Below are positions 7,128 to 14,122 of a stretch of DNA of 14,122 bases, in pieces. The notes under the pieces were generated by a model, which saw only the letters and a list, made by a program, of their open reading frames with translations, ran no database searches and was not told the origin of the DNA. The position numbers and the translations under genes were made by a program. Origin of the DNA: an uncultured Campylobacter sp. (lineage in GTDB: Bacteria; Campylobacterota; Campylobacteria; Campylobacterales; Campylobacteraceae); the NCBI GenBank assembly GCA_937875715.1, contig CALEHZ010000311.1, forward strand, positions 1 to 14,122, read 5' to 3'. Position 1 is the stretch's first letter. Each line of letters starts with the position of its first letter.

Positions 7128-8303
7128 TTAGCCGTAAATTTTGCCTTTTTCGTAGCTCATAATGGTCATCATGTCTTTGTCGCCTCTGCCTGAGATATTT
7201 ACTACGATGTTTTTACGCCCTTTTAGCTCAGAGCATAATTTTGGCAAAAAGGCCAGAGCATGAGAGCTCTCAATGGCTGGAATAATTCCTTCTAGCTTGC
7301 TTGTAAGCTTTAAAGCTTCCATACACTCATCATCGCTAACTGCCTCGTAGTGCACACGCTCTATATCTTTTAAATGCGCATGTTCTGGACCAACACCTGG
7401 ATAGTCTAAGCCAGCTGAAATGCTATAAACTGGCAAAATCTCGCCATTGTCGTCTTGTAGCACAATGGTCTTCATGCCATGAATCACGCCATCTTTGCCT
7501 TTGCTCATCGTGGCTGCGTGGTAGCGTGTGTGAATGCCAAGCCCGCCAGCTTCAATGCCAATTAGTTTTACATCTTTATCTTTAATAAAGCTTGAAAACA
7601 TGCCAATAGCGTTGCTTCCGCCACCCACGCAAGCTATAATATAATCAGCCTTAACGCCGATTTTTTTAAGCTGTGCCTTTGTCTCTTTGCCAATCACAGC
7701 TTGAAAATCACGCACAATATGCGGATAAGGATAAGGTCCCACCGCTGAACCAAGCACATAAAAAATGTTATTTATGTCTTTAATCCATGCATCTATCGCA
7801 GCATCGACTGCATCACTTAGTGTGGCACGACCACTTTTTACAGCCACCACATTTGCACCCAAAAGTCTCATTTTATGGACATTTAGCTCTTGTCTTTGAA
7901 TGTCTAGTTCACCCATGTAAATGTCGCACTCTAAGCCCAAAAGCGCAGCCGCTGTGGCAGTGGCTACACCGTGCTGTCCAGCGCCAGTTTCAGCGATGAT
8001 TTTTTTCTTGCCCATGTATTTTGCTAGAAGTGCTTGACCAAGAGAATTATTTATTTTATGGGCACCTGTGTGATTTAAATCCTCACGCTTTAAATAGATA
8101 TTATGCCCAAAATGCTCACTTAGGCGCTTAGCGTGATATAGTGGTGTTGCACGGCCTACATAGTCTTTTAAAAGCGCATTTAGCTCACTTTTGAATTTTT
8201 TACTTTTTGCGATTTTTATATAAGCACTTTCTAGCTCTTCAAGTGCCTTTATTACAGTTTCTGGGACAAATTGTCCGCCATATTTACCAAAAAATTTTTT
8301 CAT
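7128..8303 (-). CDS. trpB: Tryptophan synthase beta subunit
   Basis: This PLP enzyme condenses indole with L-serine to give tryptophan in the cytoplasm, normally as an alpha2-beta2 complex with TrpA. The 391-residue length and all landmarks are present. These are [11 protein letters not shown] (7-17), the PLP lysine in [15 protein letters not shown] (K83), the catalytic Glu in [15 protein letters not shown] (E105), the phosphate loop [10 protein letters not shown] (227-236), and SGRGDKD (371-377). It is the TrpB1 type that pairs with TrpA. The ATG at 8303 is set by AAGGAT just upstream. No other trp gene is next to it in the window. It is followed on the same strand by glycosyltransferase genes, so either the trp operon is split in this genome or trpB has been relocated. 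Confidence 0.97.
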   Translation of the reverse strand: MKKFFGKYGGQFVPETVIKALEELESAYIKIAKSKKFKSELNALLKDYVGRATPLYHAKRLSEHFGHNIYLKREDLNHTGAHKINNSLGQALLAKYMGKKKIIAETGAGQHGVATATAAALLGLECDIYMGELDIQRQELNVHKMRLLGANVVAVKSGRATLSDAVDAAIDAWIKDINNIFYVLGSAVGPYPYPHIVRDFQAVIGKETKAQLKKIGVKADYIIACVGGGSNAIGMFSSFIKDKDVKLIGIEAGGLGIHTRYHAATMSKGKDGVIHGMKTIVLQDDNGEILPVYSISAGLDYPGVGPEHAHLKDIERVHYEAVSDDECMEALKLTSKLEGIIPAIESSHALAFLPKLCSELKGRKNIVVNISGRGDKDMMTIMSYEKGKIYG

Positions 8304-8378
8304 ATCAGATCCTTAAAAATTTATTTTAAAATGTAGTGAATTAAGTAGCTTAAAATAAGCTTAAAAAATGAAGAATTT

Positions 8379-8394
8379 GTGGGCTTACGCCCAC
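8379..8394. promoter_or_regulatory. Small GC hairpin in the trpB-ribD divergent region
   Basis: GTGGGC (8379-8384) and GCCCAC (8389-8394) pair perfectly around TTAC. The stem can be extended with one bulge through flanking TTT and CACAAA. It stands out in AT-rich DNA and lies about 75 bases upstream of the trpB start on the minus strand. It could belong to a trpB leader or mark the end of a short transcript. There is no U-run directly after it on the plus strand. Confidence 0.35.
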
Positions 8395-8510
8395 CACAAA
8401 GAAAGCACAGATAATAAAATTCTAGTTTGAAACAAAGCTTTCATTGCGTTTTTGACCTTTCATAAAATTTTGCGTGAAATTATAGCAAAAAATTCACACA
8501 ATTTGGCAAT

Positions 8511-8522
8511 TTTGGCTATAAT
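8511..8522 (+). promoter_or_regulatory. Extended -10 promoter of ribD
   Basis: TTTGGCTATAAT (TATAAT at 8517-8522) is a perfect Campylobacter-type extended -10. It is identical over these 12 bases to the one before argG. Initiation about 7 bases downstream would fall at 8529-8530, on or next to the ATG of ribD. This implies a leaderless or nearly leaderless mRNA. Confidence 0.7.
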
Positions 8523-8529
8523 TTTGCGT

Positions 8530-9540
8530 ATGAGTGATGAATTTTTTATGGAACTTGCGCTTAAAGAGGCGTGGAAATACCAGCTTTTAACATACCCAAA
8601 TCCAGCTGTTGGCTGCGTAATTGTAGGCACTAACGGCGAAATTTTAAGCATAAATGCGCACAAAAAAGCTGGACTTGCTCATGCTGAGCTTGGTGCCATT
8701 AGACTTGCTTTAAGCGCGCTTTTACCGCATTTAAAGCCAATTTTACAAAGCCTAGAGAACTCGCCAAATGAGCTTTATGATTTTATTTTAAAGCATCACG
8801 GCGGTGCTTTACAAAATGCCAGCGCTTTTGTAACCTTAGAACCATGCGCCCATCGTGGCAAAACTCCGCCTTGTGCCTTGTTGCTTCGTGATTTGGGCTT
8901 TAAAAAAGTAGTTTTTGGCAGCAGTGATAGTTGTGGCGATGGTTCTGGCGGCGCAAATATTTTAAAAAATGCTGGAGTGCTGGTTTTACAAAGTGAGCTC
9001 AAAGATGAATGTGACGAGCTTTTAGAACCATTTATTTCGTGGCAAAATGGCTCTTTTACTTTTTTAAAAATCGCACTTAGCAAAAATGGCGTTTATAGTG
9101 GAAAAATTAGTGGCGATGAGGCGCAAAAGCATTGCCACGAAATACGCTCAAAACTTGATTTTATAGCTATCGGTGGAAATAGCGTAAGACATGATCGCCC
9201 TACTTTGGATGCAAGATTTAGCACTACAAAACATGCCCCAAACGCTTTAATTTACAGCAAAAGCAAGGATTTTGATAAAGAAATTCCTCTTTTTAAAGTG
9301 CCAAATAGAAAGGTGGAAATTTCTAATTCTATTGAGATTTTAAAAAATTCAAAGTTTTCTATGATAGAATGCGGGCAAAACCTTTTAAATACTTTGTCGC
9401 AGCAGTTTAAGTGGCTTTTAATTTATGAAAATTCTAGCTTTAAAATTGGCGAGTTTTTAAAAAGTGATTTAAAGCTTAAAATAATGAATAAGACGCCATT
9501 AGGCGATGATACTGCCTTGTGGTGTAAGATTCAAAATTGA
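8530..9540 (+). CDS. ribD: Riboflavin biosynthesis deaminase/reductase RibD
   Basis: This bifunctional enzyme does two successive steps of riboflavin synthesis: deamination of the 2,5-diaminopyrimidine ribosylphosphate, then NADPH-dependent reduction of the ribosyl group. The N-terminal deaminase has the zinc site HAE (51-53) and PCAHRGKTPPC (105-115). The reductase starts near SFTFLKIALSKNGVYSGKIS (175-194), followed by DFIAIGGNSVRHDRPTLDAR (210-229). About 35 extra residues (62-98, charged, HLKPILQSLENSPNELYDFI) separate HAE from the Cys motif, longer than in many RibD proteins. I chose the ATG at 8530, 336 residues. The upstream open frame has only a TTG and would include the promoter, while MSDEFFMELALKEAW is the normal family start. 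The ATG at 8548 is an alternative. Transcription is divergent from trpB and convergent with the next gene. Confidence 0.95.
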   Translation: MSDEFFMELALKEAWKYQLLTYPNPAVGCVIVGTNGEILSINAHKKAGLAHAELGAIRLALSALLPHLKPILQSLENSPNELYDFILKHHGGALQNASAFVTLEPCAHRGKTPPCALLLRDLGFKKVVFGSSDSCGDGSGGANILKNAGVLVLQSELKDECDELLEPFISWQNGSFTFLKIALSKNGVYSGKISGDEAQKHCHEIRSKLDFIAIGGNSVRHDRPTLDARFSTTKHAPNALIYSKSKDFDKEIPLFKVPNRKVEISNSIEILKNSKFSMIECGQNLLNTLSQQFKWLLIYENSSFKIGEFLKSDLKLKIMNKTPLGDDTALWCKIQN

Positions 9541-9680
9541 ATTTTATAAAAAGTGAATTTTATAAAATTCAAAAACCATAAAATTCAGTTTTTATAAAAT
9601 TCACTTTGCCGCAGTGTCAATAAATCCATAAAATTCACCCAGCCAGACGCAGTAAAAGTGAATTTTATAAAATTCACTTA
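9538..9680. repeat. AT-rich palindrome cluster between convergent genes, probable bidirectional terminator
   Basis: About eight copies of the TGAATTTT/AAAATTCA octamer occur, in both orientations. The cluster starts on the ribD stop codon (TGA, 9538-9540). It ends with a perfect 24-bp palindrome (9656-9679) centred on TTTTATAAAA that overlaps the stop codon of the minus-strand gene ending at 9678. A short GC-containing segment (9607-9651) with no repeat lies inside. Its position between convergent genes makes termination in both directions plausible. Confidence 0.8.
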
Positions 9681-10169
9681 TTTTAGCATTACATCAAGTA
9701 GTTCGTTTTCGTTTAGTTTGTTTGTTTTAGCAAAGTCTTTTATAGAGATGTTTTGTGGCGCAGAAATGCCCTTGCTAGCCAAAAACTCATTAAAGCGAGT
9801 CATGTTGCCATCCATAGCGCTCATTGCGATGTTTATATCCATTTTCATCATTTTTTCATACGCTGCGCCTTTTTTCCAGTTTGTTTGCTTTGGCGCACTC
9901 CCGCTTACGCTATAGCCCCAAATGCCAGCTATTACGGCTAAAGAGATCACAATAGCGGTGCCTTTCGTGCCTTTAAAATAATTTAAAAAAGGCTTCCAGT
10001 TTACCACGATGTGAATGAGAGCCGCTGCTACCATCACAAGCCCTATGTATTCGTGTAAGGTTTTAATAAGTCCAGCCCGAACGCCAAAAAACAAAGCCAC
10101 GCCTGAAACAGCTATCACTACAAATGTTGCTATGGTCGAGCCTGTACCGATATTTTTAAGATTTTTCAT
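9678..10169 (-). CDS. Small inner-membrane protein, DUF4405-like
   Basis: The ATG at 10169 is chosen because AAAGGG precedes it and a -10 box lies just upstream. The longer open frame would overlap the argG promoter. The 163-residue product has three hydrophobic segments at about 12-30 (IATFVVIAVSGVALFFGV), 40-58 and 71-88. Two histidines (LHEYIGL, H39; ALIHIVVNWKP, H53) flank the second segment. This H-x13-H layout on one helix is the pattern of DUF4405/cytochrome-b561-like proteins, where histidines may bind haem. The C-terminal 70 residues are soluble (FNEFLASKGISAPQNISIKD) and resemble a small helical domain. A role in membrane electron transfer is possible but not shown. Its transcription is divergent from argG and convergent with ribD. 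Confidence 0.8.
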   Translation of the reverse strand: MKNLKNIGTGSTIATFVVIAVSGVALFFGVRAGLIKTLHEYIGLVMVAAALIHIVVNWKPFLNYFKGTKGTAIVISLAVIAGIWGYSVSGSAPKQTNWKKGAAYEKMMKMDINIAMSAMDGNMTRFNEFLASKGISAPQNISIKDFAKTNKLNENELLDVMLK

Positions 10170-10199
10170 TTTTGCCCTTTGTGTAGAAATTTGGGCGTA

Positions 10200-10205
10200 A
10201 GTATA
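10200..10205 (-). promoter_or_regulatory. -10 box of the DUF4405-like gene
   Basis: On the minus strand TATACT, preceded by an AT-rich tract (TTTTTTAACAATATTTACC), lies about 30 bases upstream of the ATG at 10169. There is no clear -35, as is usual for Campylobacter promoters. Confidence 0.45.
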
Positions 10206-10232
10206 GGTAAATATTGTTAAAAAAGGGTTAAA

Positions 10233-10244
10233 TTTGGCTATAAT
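10233..10244 (+). promoter_or_regulatory. Extended -10 promoter of argG
   Basis: TTTGGCTATAAT (TATAAT at 10239-10244) lies 30 bases before the argG ATG and is identical to the ribD promoter core. The T/A-rich run upstream (GTTAAAAAAGGGTTAAA) replaces a -35. The leader of about 25 bases contains the ribosome site AAGGAT. Confidence 0.7.
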
Positions 10245-10274
10245 TTCATTTACAATACACAAAAAGGATGAAAA

Positions 10275-11498
10275 ATGAGTAAAAAAAGCGTTAAAAAGGT
10301 GGTTCTAGCATATAGCGGTGGACTTGATACTAGCATTATTTTAAAGTGGCTCCAAGATGAGTATAACTGCGAGGTTGTAACCTTTACAGCCGATGTTGGG
10401 CAAGGCGAAGAGCTAGAACCAGCAAGGGCAAAGGCGCTAAAACTTGGCATTAAAAAAGAAAATATCTTCATTAAAGACTTGCGTGAAGAGTTTGCTAGGG
10501 ACTTTGTTTTCCCTATGTTTAGGGCAAATGCGATTTATGAAGGCGAGTATTTGCTAGGCACATCTATTGCTAGGCCGCTTATCGCAAAGCATCTAATAGA
10601 AGTAGCAAAAGCTACAAAAGCTGATGCTATCAGCCACGGCGCAACTGGCAAGGGCAATGACCAAGTTCGTTTTGAAATCGGTGCGTATGCACTAAATCCT
10701 AATATAAAGGTAATTGCGCCGTGGAGAGAGTGGGATTTGAATAGTCGTGAGAAACTACTTGCTTATGCTAAAAAACACGGCATTGAAATCACTCGCAAAA
10801 AGGGCAAATCTCCGTATTCTATGGATGCGAATTTACTACACATTTCATACGAAGGACTTGTGCTTGAAGACCCAGCACACGCCCCAGAAAATGATATGTG
10901 GAGATGGAGCGTAGATCCTAAAAAAGCTCCAAATACACCTGAAATCATTGAAATTGAGTATAAAAACGGCGATCCAGTAGCAATAAATGGTAAAAAAATG
11001 AAAGCGCATGAGATTTTAGGCACTTTAAATGATCTTGGCGCAAAACACGGAGTAGGCCGCATCGATATAGTAGAAAATCGCTATGTAGGCATGAAAAGTC
11101 GTGGATGCTACGAGACACCAGGCGGCACAATCATGCTAAAAGCGCACAGAGCAATTGAGAGCATTACGCTTGATAGAGAGGCTGCGCATCTAAAAGATGA
11201 GTTAATGCCAAGATACGCACATATAATATATAATGGATATTGGTTTAGCCCAGAGCGTCTTATGCTACAAGCTGCGATTGATGAGAGCCAAAAGTATGTA
11301 AATGGCAAGGTAAAGCTTGAACTTTACAAAGGCAATGTAAATGTAATTGGGCGCGAGAGCGCAAAAGATAGCTTGTTTAATGCGGCGTATTGTACATTTG
11401 AAGAAGATAGCGTGTATGACCAAAAAGACGCAAATGGGTTTATTAAATTAAATGCTTTACGCTTCATAATAGGTGGCAAAGCAGGGCGTAAATATTAA
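10275..11498 (+). CDS. argG: Argininosuccinate synthase
   Basis: This enzyme couples citrulline and aspartate with ATP cleavage to AMP and pyrophosphate, giving argininosuccinate, the penultimate step of arginine synthesis. The 407-residue length is normal. The ATP-binding PP-loop AYSGGLDTS (12-20) is intact. The substrate signatures [14 protein letters not shown] (92-105), [15 protein letters not shown] (120-134) and [15 protein letters not shown] are also present. The start ATG at 10275 has AAGGAT 5 bases before it and a strong extended -10 further up. It is transcribed alone: the next gene on the same strand begins 250 bases later, after a GC-rich hairpin and AT palindromes. argH is not in the window. 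Confidence 0.97.
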   Translation: MSKKSVKKVVLAYSGGLDTSIILKWLQDEYNCEVVTFTADVGQGEELEPARAKALKLGIKKENIFIKDLREEFARDFVFPMFRANAIYEGEYLLGTSIARPLIAKHLIEVAKATKADAISHGATGKGNDQVRFEIGAYALNPNIKVIAPWREWDLNSREKLLAYAKKHGIEITRKKGKSPYSMDANLLHISYEGLVLEDPAHAPENDMWRWSVDPKKAPNTPEIIEIEYKNGDPVAINGKKMKAHEILGTLNDLGAKHGVGRIDIVENRYVGMKSRGCYETPGGTIMLKAHRAIESITLDREAAHLKDELMPRYAHIIYNGYWFSPERLMLQAAIDESQKYVNGKVKLELYKGNVNVIGRESAKDSLFNAAYCTFEEDSVYDQKDANGFIKLNALRFIIGGKAGRKY

Positions 11499-11520
11499 TT
11501 TTCTTTGCTAATATTTGGCT

Positions 11521-11645
11521 GGCGGGGCTCTTGGGTGCTTTTCGCCGCCGCCCGCCTTAATGAATTAATATTCTATTTGCGGCGAGCGGCGGGCGAAAAT
11601 CCCCTCAAGTGCCGCACCTTTATTTTAACTGCCGCTACCGCGAAT
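11521..11645. repeat. GC-rich hairpin region downstream of argG
   Basis: In otherwise AT-rich DNA, TTTTCGCCGCCGCCCGCC (11539-11556) pairs with 11581-11599 (GGCGAGCGGCGGGCGAAAA) with one bulge and one mismatch. The loop is 24 AT-rich bases. An outer GGGG (11524-11527) can pair with CCCC (11601-11604). The rest carries repeated GCCGC and TGCCGCACC motifs. It could be a transcription barrier after argG, a structured RNA, or an inserted mobile repeat. I do not recognise it. Confidence 0.6.
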
Positions 11646-11648
11646 TAC

Positions 11649-11726
11649 TTGAATTTTCTGATTTTTTGGGGGTGCGGGGGTATTTTTCTTTGAATTTTTT
11701 AGAAAATTCAAAACCAGAAAATTCAA
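11649..11726. repeat. Nested AT inverted repeats before xerH
   Basis: An outer 12-bp pair, TTGAATTTTCTG (11649-11660) with CAGAAAATTCAA (11715-11726), encloses an inner 10-bp pair, TTTGAATTTT (11689-11698) with AAAATTCAAA (11703-11712), around TTAG. Both use the same octamer as the other intergenic repeats. A G-rich tract (11668-11680) lies in the outer loop. The end is 22 bases before the xerH start, so the structure could affect its expression. Confidence 0.65.
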
Positions 11727-11748
11727 ACATAAGGATATAAAGCGTAAA

Positions 11749-12840
11749 ATGAAATATCCATTAGATTGTAAAAAGACCTTTAAAGAAAGTATGCTTTTTT
11801 GGCTTACAAAGTATGTTAAATACAAGCTTACAAGCCTTTCAAACAAAGAGCTTAAAGACCCAGCTGTGTTAGCTAGTGTAAATCTTGCTCTTACAAAAGG
11901 TGTAAAAAACATTGATGAGCTTGACGCACTTGTTAAAAAAGCACGAAATGCTGGGCTTGGCGGTGCTAGCACGTATTTTAATCCGCTTAAAAAAATCTAT
12001 GAAATTTTAGAATTTTATAACTTACCAAGTCTTTCAAAGATTGATGAAGAGCTTTTAAGCGAAGTTCTAGCAAGTGCCACAGGTGCCTTAAGTGATGCTA
12101 GTAAAAAGAACTTTCGCATAGCTACTTTGAATTTTTTCAAATTTTTAGATAGCCAAAATGAAGAGGGTGGCAAGGCGCATAATTTTAGCATTGAGCTTAA
12201 AAACTGGGGTGGAATTACTGGTAAAAAGGGCGTAAAACTGCCAGAATACATGAGTGAAGAAGAAGTGAGCAAGTTTTTAAATGCTCTTGATGAGAGCGAT
12301 TTTCGCTCAAATACCACGCGTAATCAGCTAATTATCAAAATAATTATTTTTACTGGAATTCGCGTAAGCGAAGCACTATCTCTAAAACGCCGTGATATCA
12401 GCGCTGAGGGCGATTTGTTTGTGCTTAGAATTCGTGGCAAGGGAAATAAATATAGAATTGTGATGATAAAAAGGCATTTGATAGAGGATTTACTAAATCA
12501 GCTGCCCATAAATTATAATAGCGAAGGCGGTCTGCTTTTTACAAATCGCAATGGCAAAGCGCTAACTCAGGCTTATGTAAGTCGCATGGTAGAACAAATT
12601 CTTTTTAAGGCTGGAATTCGCAAACAAAAAAACGGCGCTCACATGCTGCGCCACACCTTTGCTACGATGCTTTATCAAAAGCAAAAAGATTTGGTGCTTG
12701 TCCAAGAGGCCTTGGGACACGCTAGTTTAGATACTTCGCGCATTTACACGCATTTTGATAATAATAAACTTCGCCTAGCTGCTAAGGTAGCAGAAGAGCT
12801 AAACGATGATGCGCAAACTACGCAAAATGATGAAATTTAA
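11749..12840 (+). CDS. xerH: Tyrosine recombinase XerH
   Basis: This is a 363-residue tyrosine recombinase of the kind that epsilonproteobacteria use as their single enzyme to resolve chromosome dimers at difH during division. The N-terminal SAM-like DNA-binding part (about 1-150, KSMLFWLTKYVKYKL-like) is followed by the catalytic domain. All active residues are present: Arg205 in FTGIRVSEALSL, Lys231 in RGKGNKYR, His298 and Arg301 in HMLRHTFATML, His324 in ALGHASLDTS, and the nucleophile Tyr333 in RIYTHF. The unusually long N-terminal domain and the overall length separate it from the 300-residue XerC/XerD and match Helicobacter/Campylobacter XerH. AAGGAT lies 14 bases before the ATG, a rather long spacing. 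nagZ follows after 9 bases, so they are co-transcribed. No difH site was identified here. Confidence 0.93.
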   Translation: MKYPLDCKKTFKESMLFWLTKYVKYKLTSLSNKELKDPAVLASVNLALTKGVKNIDELDALVKKARNAGLGGASTYFNPLKKIYEILEFYNLPSLSKIDEELLSEVLASATGALSDASKKNFRIATLNFFKFLDSQNEEGGKAHNFSIELKNWGGITGKKGVKLPEYMSEEEVSKFLNALDESDFRSNTTRNQLIIKIIIFTGIRVSEALSLKRRDISAEGDLFVLRIRGKGNKYRIVMIKRHLIEDLLNQLPINYNSEGGLLFTNRNGKALTQAYVSRMVEQILFKAGIRKQKNGAHMLRHTFATMLYQKQKDLVLVQEALGHASLDTSRIYTHFDNNKLRLAAKVAEELNDDAQTTQNDEI

Positions 12841-12849
12841 AGGGTATTT

Positions 12850-13872
12850 ATGAGAATTTTTATAACTTTTTTTATGTTTTTTAGTCTTGTTTTAGCCCAA
12901 GGACTTTTTGATGAAAACACCACGCAGCCAAATAAAATAAACATTGATGACAAAATAAAAGCGATGATAATGACAGGACTTGGCAAAAATGCTGATTTTA
13001 GCGACCTAGATTATGCAGGTTCAGTTATACTTTTTTCAAGGGATTTTAACACAAGCTCTGAGCTAAAAACGCTTACTGATCGCCTTCATAGCATGAGCTT
13101 AAAGGTGGCAATTGATGAAGAAGGCGGCAAAGTAAGCAGATTAGCCAAAATTGGTTTTGCTACGCCAAGCGCTAAAGAACTAGGCGCAGCAAACGAGAAA
13201 ACGGCAGTAAATGCGTATTTACTAATGGCACAAAATCTAAAAAATCACGGCATTGATATAAATTTTGCGCCAGTTGTTGATTTGCACGATGAAAAATCGC
13301 CAATAATCGGTGCTTTAAGTCGTGCTTTTAGCAATGAGCCAAAGCAAGTAGCTAAAATGGCGCATATTTTCATCGCTCAGCACGAAAAAATGGGCATTTT
13401 AACAAGCTTAAAGCACTTTGTAGGGCATGGAAACGCTAGCGTGGATACTCACAAAGGTGGCGGTAGCGCAAAAGCTGATAGAAAGGCGCTTGAGCCTTAT
13501 CGCCTACTAATTGGCAACGGCATTGCAAAAAGTGTGATGATCTCGCACTTAAAAATCACAAATGTAGATGAAACCCGCCCAGCCTCGCTTTCTAATGCTG
13601 TAATCAACGGACTTTTGCGCTCAAAGCTACATTTTGACGGACTTGTTTTTAGCGATGATATGCAAATGGGCGCACTCGATGAGTTTAGTTTAGAACAAAA
13701 AATTCTAGGCTTCATTGAGGCTGGCGGCGATGTGATGATTTTTAGCAAATATGATGATCAAAAAGTAAGCGCAAAAATGGTCTTTGATATAATCAAAAAG
13801 GCTGTAAATAGCGGCAAAATCAGCACTGCTAGAATAAATAAAAGCTATGATAGAATTAAAAAATTCATGTGA
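12850..13872 (+). CDS. nagZ: Beta-N-acetylhexosaminidase, glycoside hydrolase family 3, with N-terminal signal
   Basis: The 340-residue protein hydrolyses beta-N-acetylglucosaminides and in Gram-negative bacteria removes GlcNAc from muropeptides during cell-wall recycling. The GH3 landmarks are FSRDF (62-66), KHFVGHGNASVDTH (188-201, with the catalytic Asp-His pair and substrate-binding Lys-His), and VFSDDMQMGA with the nucleophile Asp at 269 (266-275). The Pro usual in the KHFPGHG motif is Val here. The first 17 residues (MRIFITFFMFFSLVLAQG) form a clear signal peptide, with cleavage likely after A16. This implies periplasmic action, unlike cytoplasmic NagZ of enterobacteria. The ATG has AAAGGG 5 bases upstream, and the gene starts 9 bases after the xerH stop, so it depends on the xerH transcript. 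Confidence 0.9.
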   Translation: MRIFITFFMFFSLVLAQGLFDENTTQPNKINIDDKIKAMIMTGLGKNADFSDLDYAGSVILFSRDFNTSSELKTLTDRLHSMSLKVAIDEEGGKVSRLAKIGFATPSAKELGAANEKTAVNAYLLMAQNLKNHGIDINFAPVVDLHDEKSPIIGALSRAFSNEPKQVAKMAHIFIAQHEKMGILTSLKHFVGHGNASVDTHKGGGSAKADRKALEPYRLLIGNGIAKSVMISHLKITNVDETRPASLSNAVINGLLRSKLHFDGLVFSDDMQMGALDEFSLEQKILGFIEAGGDVMIFSKYDDQKVSAKMVFDIIKKAVNSGKISTARINKSYDRIKKFM

Positions 13873-13880
13873 GTTTTAAG

Positions 13881-13990
13881 CCTAATTTTATAATTCCATA
13901 AAATTTAGCCAGCTGAATTTTATGGAATTTTATGGAATTTTATAAAATTCAGCCCCCGAATTTTATAAAATTCAGTTTTGAATTTTATAA
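13881..13990. repeat. AT-rich palindrome cluster downstream of nagZ
   Basis: TGAATTTTATGG and GGAATTTTAT units, then TGAATTTT/AAAATTCA palindromes, fill the space. GCTGAATTTTAT (13912-13923) pairs perfectly with ATAAAATTCAGC (13942-13953), and further units lie at 13958-13974 and 13979-13990. The direct unit TTTTATGGAA occurs twice in tandem. The last unit runs into the stop codon of the minus-strand frame ending at 13985, as at 9678. Confidence 0.8.
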
Positions 13991-14122
13991 ACTCATGCCG
14001 TGTGTCTTAGTTTTTACCTTACTGACATCTAGCTTTTTAATAAAAGCAAGACATAAAAATATAGAAATTAAAGCAGCACAAAATTAAAGAAATTTTTTAT
14101 GCTTTGCTAGGGAGCCTTGTTG
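13985..14122 (-). pseudogene. Possible C-terminal end of a membrane protein, frame broken
   Basis: The minus strand ends with FCAALISIFLCLAFIKKLDV and SKVKTKTHGMSL before the TAA at 13985-13987. That is a hydrophobic helix followed by a basic tail, as at the C-terminus of an inner-membrane protein. Upstream, however, the frame has a TAA at 14084-14086 and the other frames also stop within the window. Either a frameshift lies near the A6/T6 runs at about 14081-14099 or this is a relic. The window ends too soon to tell, and no family can be named. Confidence 0.3.

Noticed and set aside
8379..8394. Trp attenuator or T-box upstream of trpB
   Set aside because: Only a 6-bp hairpin is visible. There is no leader peptide with Trp codons and no T-box signature.
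8452..8529. Upstream TTG start of ribD
   Set aside because: The extra 26 residues are not part of RibD and contain the promoter. MSDEFFMELALKEAW is the usual beginning.
10170..10262. Longer start for the DUF4405-like protein at 10262
   Set aside because: It would cover the argG promoter and a separate -10 box. The ATG at 10169 has a ribosome site and a normal family start.
11505..11693. 62-codon plus-strand frame between argG and xerH
   Set aside because: It is a reading of the GC-rich hairpin and palindromes, with no ribosome site or protein-like composition.

Overview
The window is a mosaic of two very different DNAs. Positions about 5214-14122 look like the chromosome of a Campylobacter-type epsilonproteobacterium. 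The DNA is AT-rich, the extended -10 boxes read TTTGGCTATAAT with no clear -35, the ribosome sites are AAGGA-like, and a XerH-type single recombinase is present. Positions 1 to about 5014 look like mobile and accessory DNA of a gut Firmicute (Lachnospiraceae/Clostridia style). They hold an IS110-family transposase, small AT-rich genes with strong GGAGG ribosome sites, a group II intron maturase remnant and an IS5-family element. I assign the organisms from gene content and signal style only; no search was run.

Layout, left part (all real genes on the minus strand): an IS110 transposase runs off the left edge (1-1470), followed on its upstream side by a non-coding segment where a bridge RNA could lie. 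Next is a cluster of three small genes of unknown function (1762-3328). One is frameshifted, and an orphan reading-frame tail (2665-2865) is coupled to the start of another, which recalls toxin-tip/immunity cassettes. A gene-free, decayed stretch (3329-3951) leads to a reverse transcriptase fragment. That fragment is cut by an 879-bp IS5-family element (4136-5014) with 15-bp terminal inverted repeats, a TA target duplication and a broken two-frame transposase.

Junction: 5015-5213 is a short higher-GC stretch of unknown origin whose plus-strand reading looks more protein-like than its minus-strand reading. It is fused to the first quarter of a Campylobacter glycosyltransferase. Either foreign mobile DNA destroyed this gene, or the contig is a chimeric assembly.

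Layout, right part: a truncated glycosyltransferase, an intact family-4 glycosyltransferase and trpB lie on the minus strand. ribD is divergent from trpB and converges on a small DUF4405-like membrane protein gene. That gene is divergent from argG, which is followed by xerH and nagZ on the plus strand. At the right edge there is a possible broken C-terminal end of a membrane protein on the minus strand. These genes cover tryptophan, riboflavin and arginine synthesis, chromosome-dimer resolution, cell-wall recycling and surface glycan synthesis. They do not form one pathway.

The most unusual signal in the right part is a family of AT-rich intergenic palindromes built from TGAATTTT/AAAATTCA. 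It fills five intergenic regions, often overlaps stop codons, and is nearly absent from the left part. A separate GC-rich near-perfect hairpin lies between argG and xerH.
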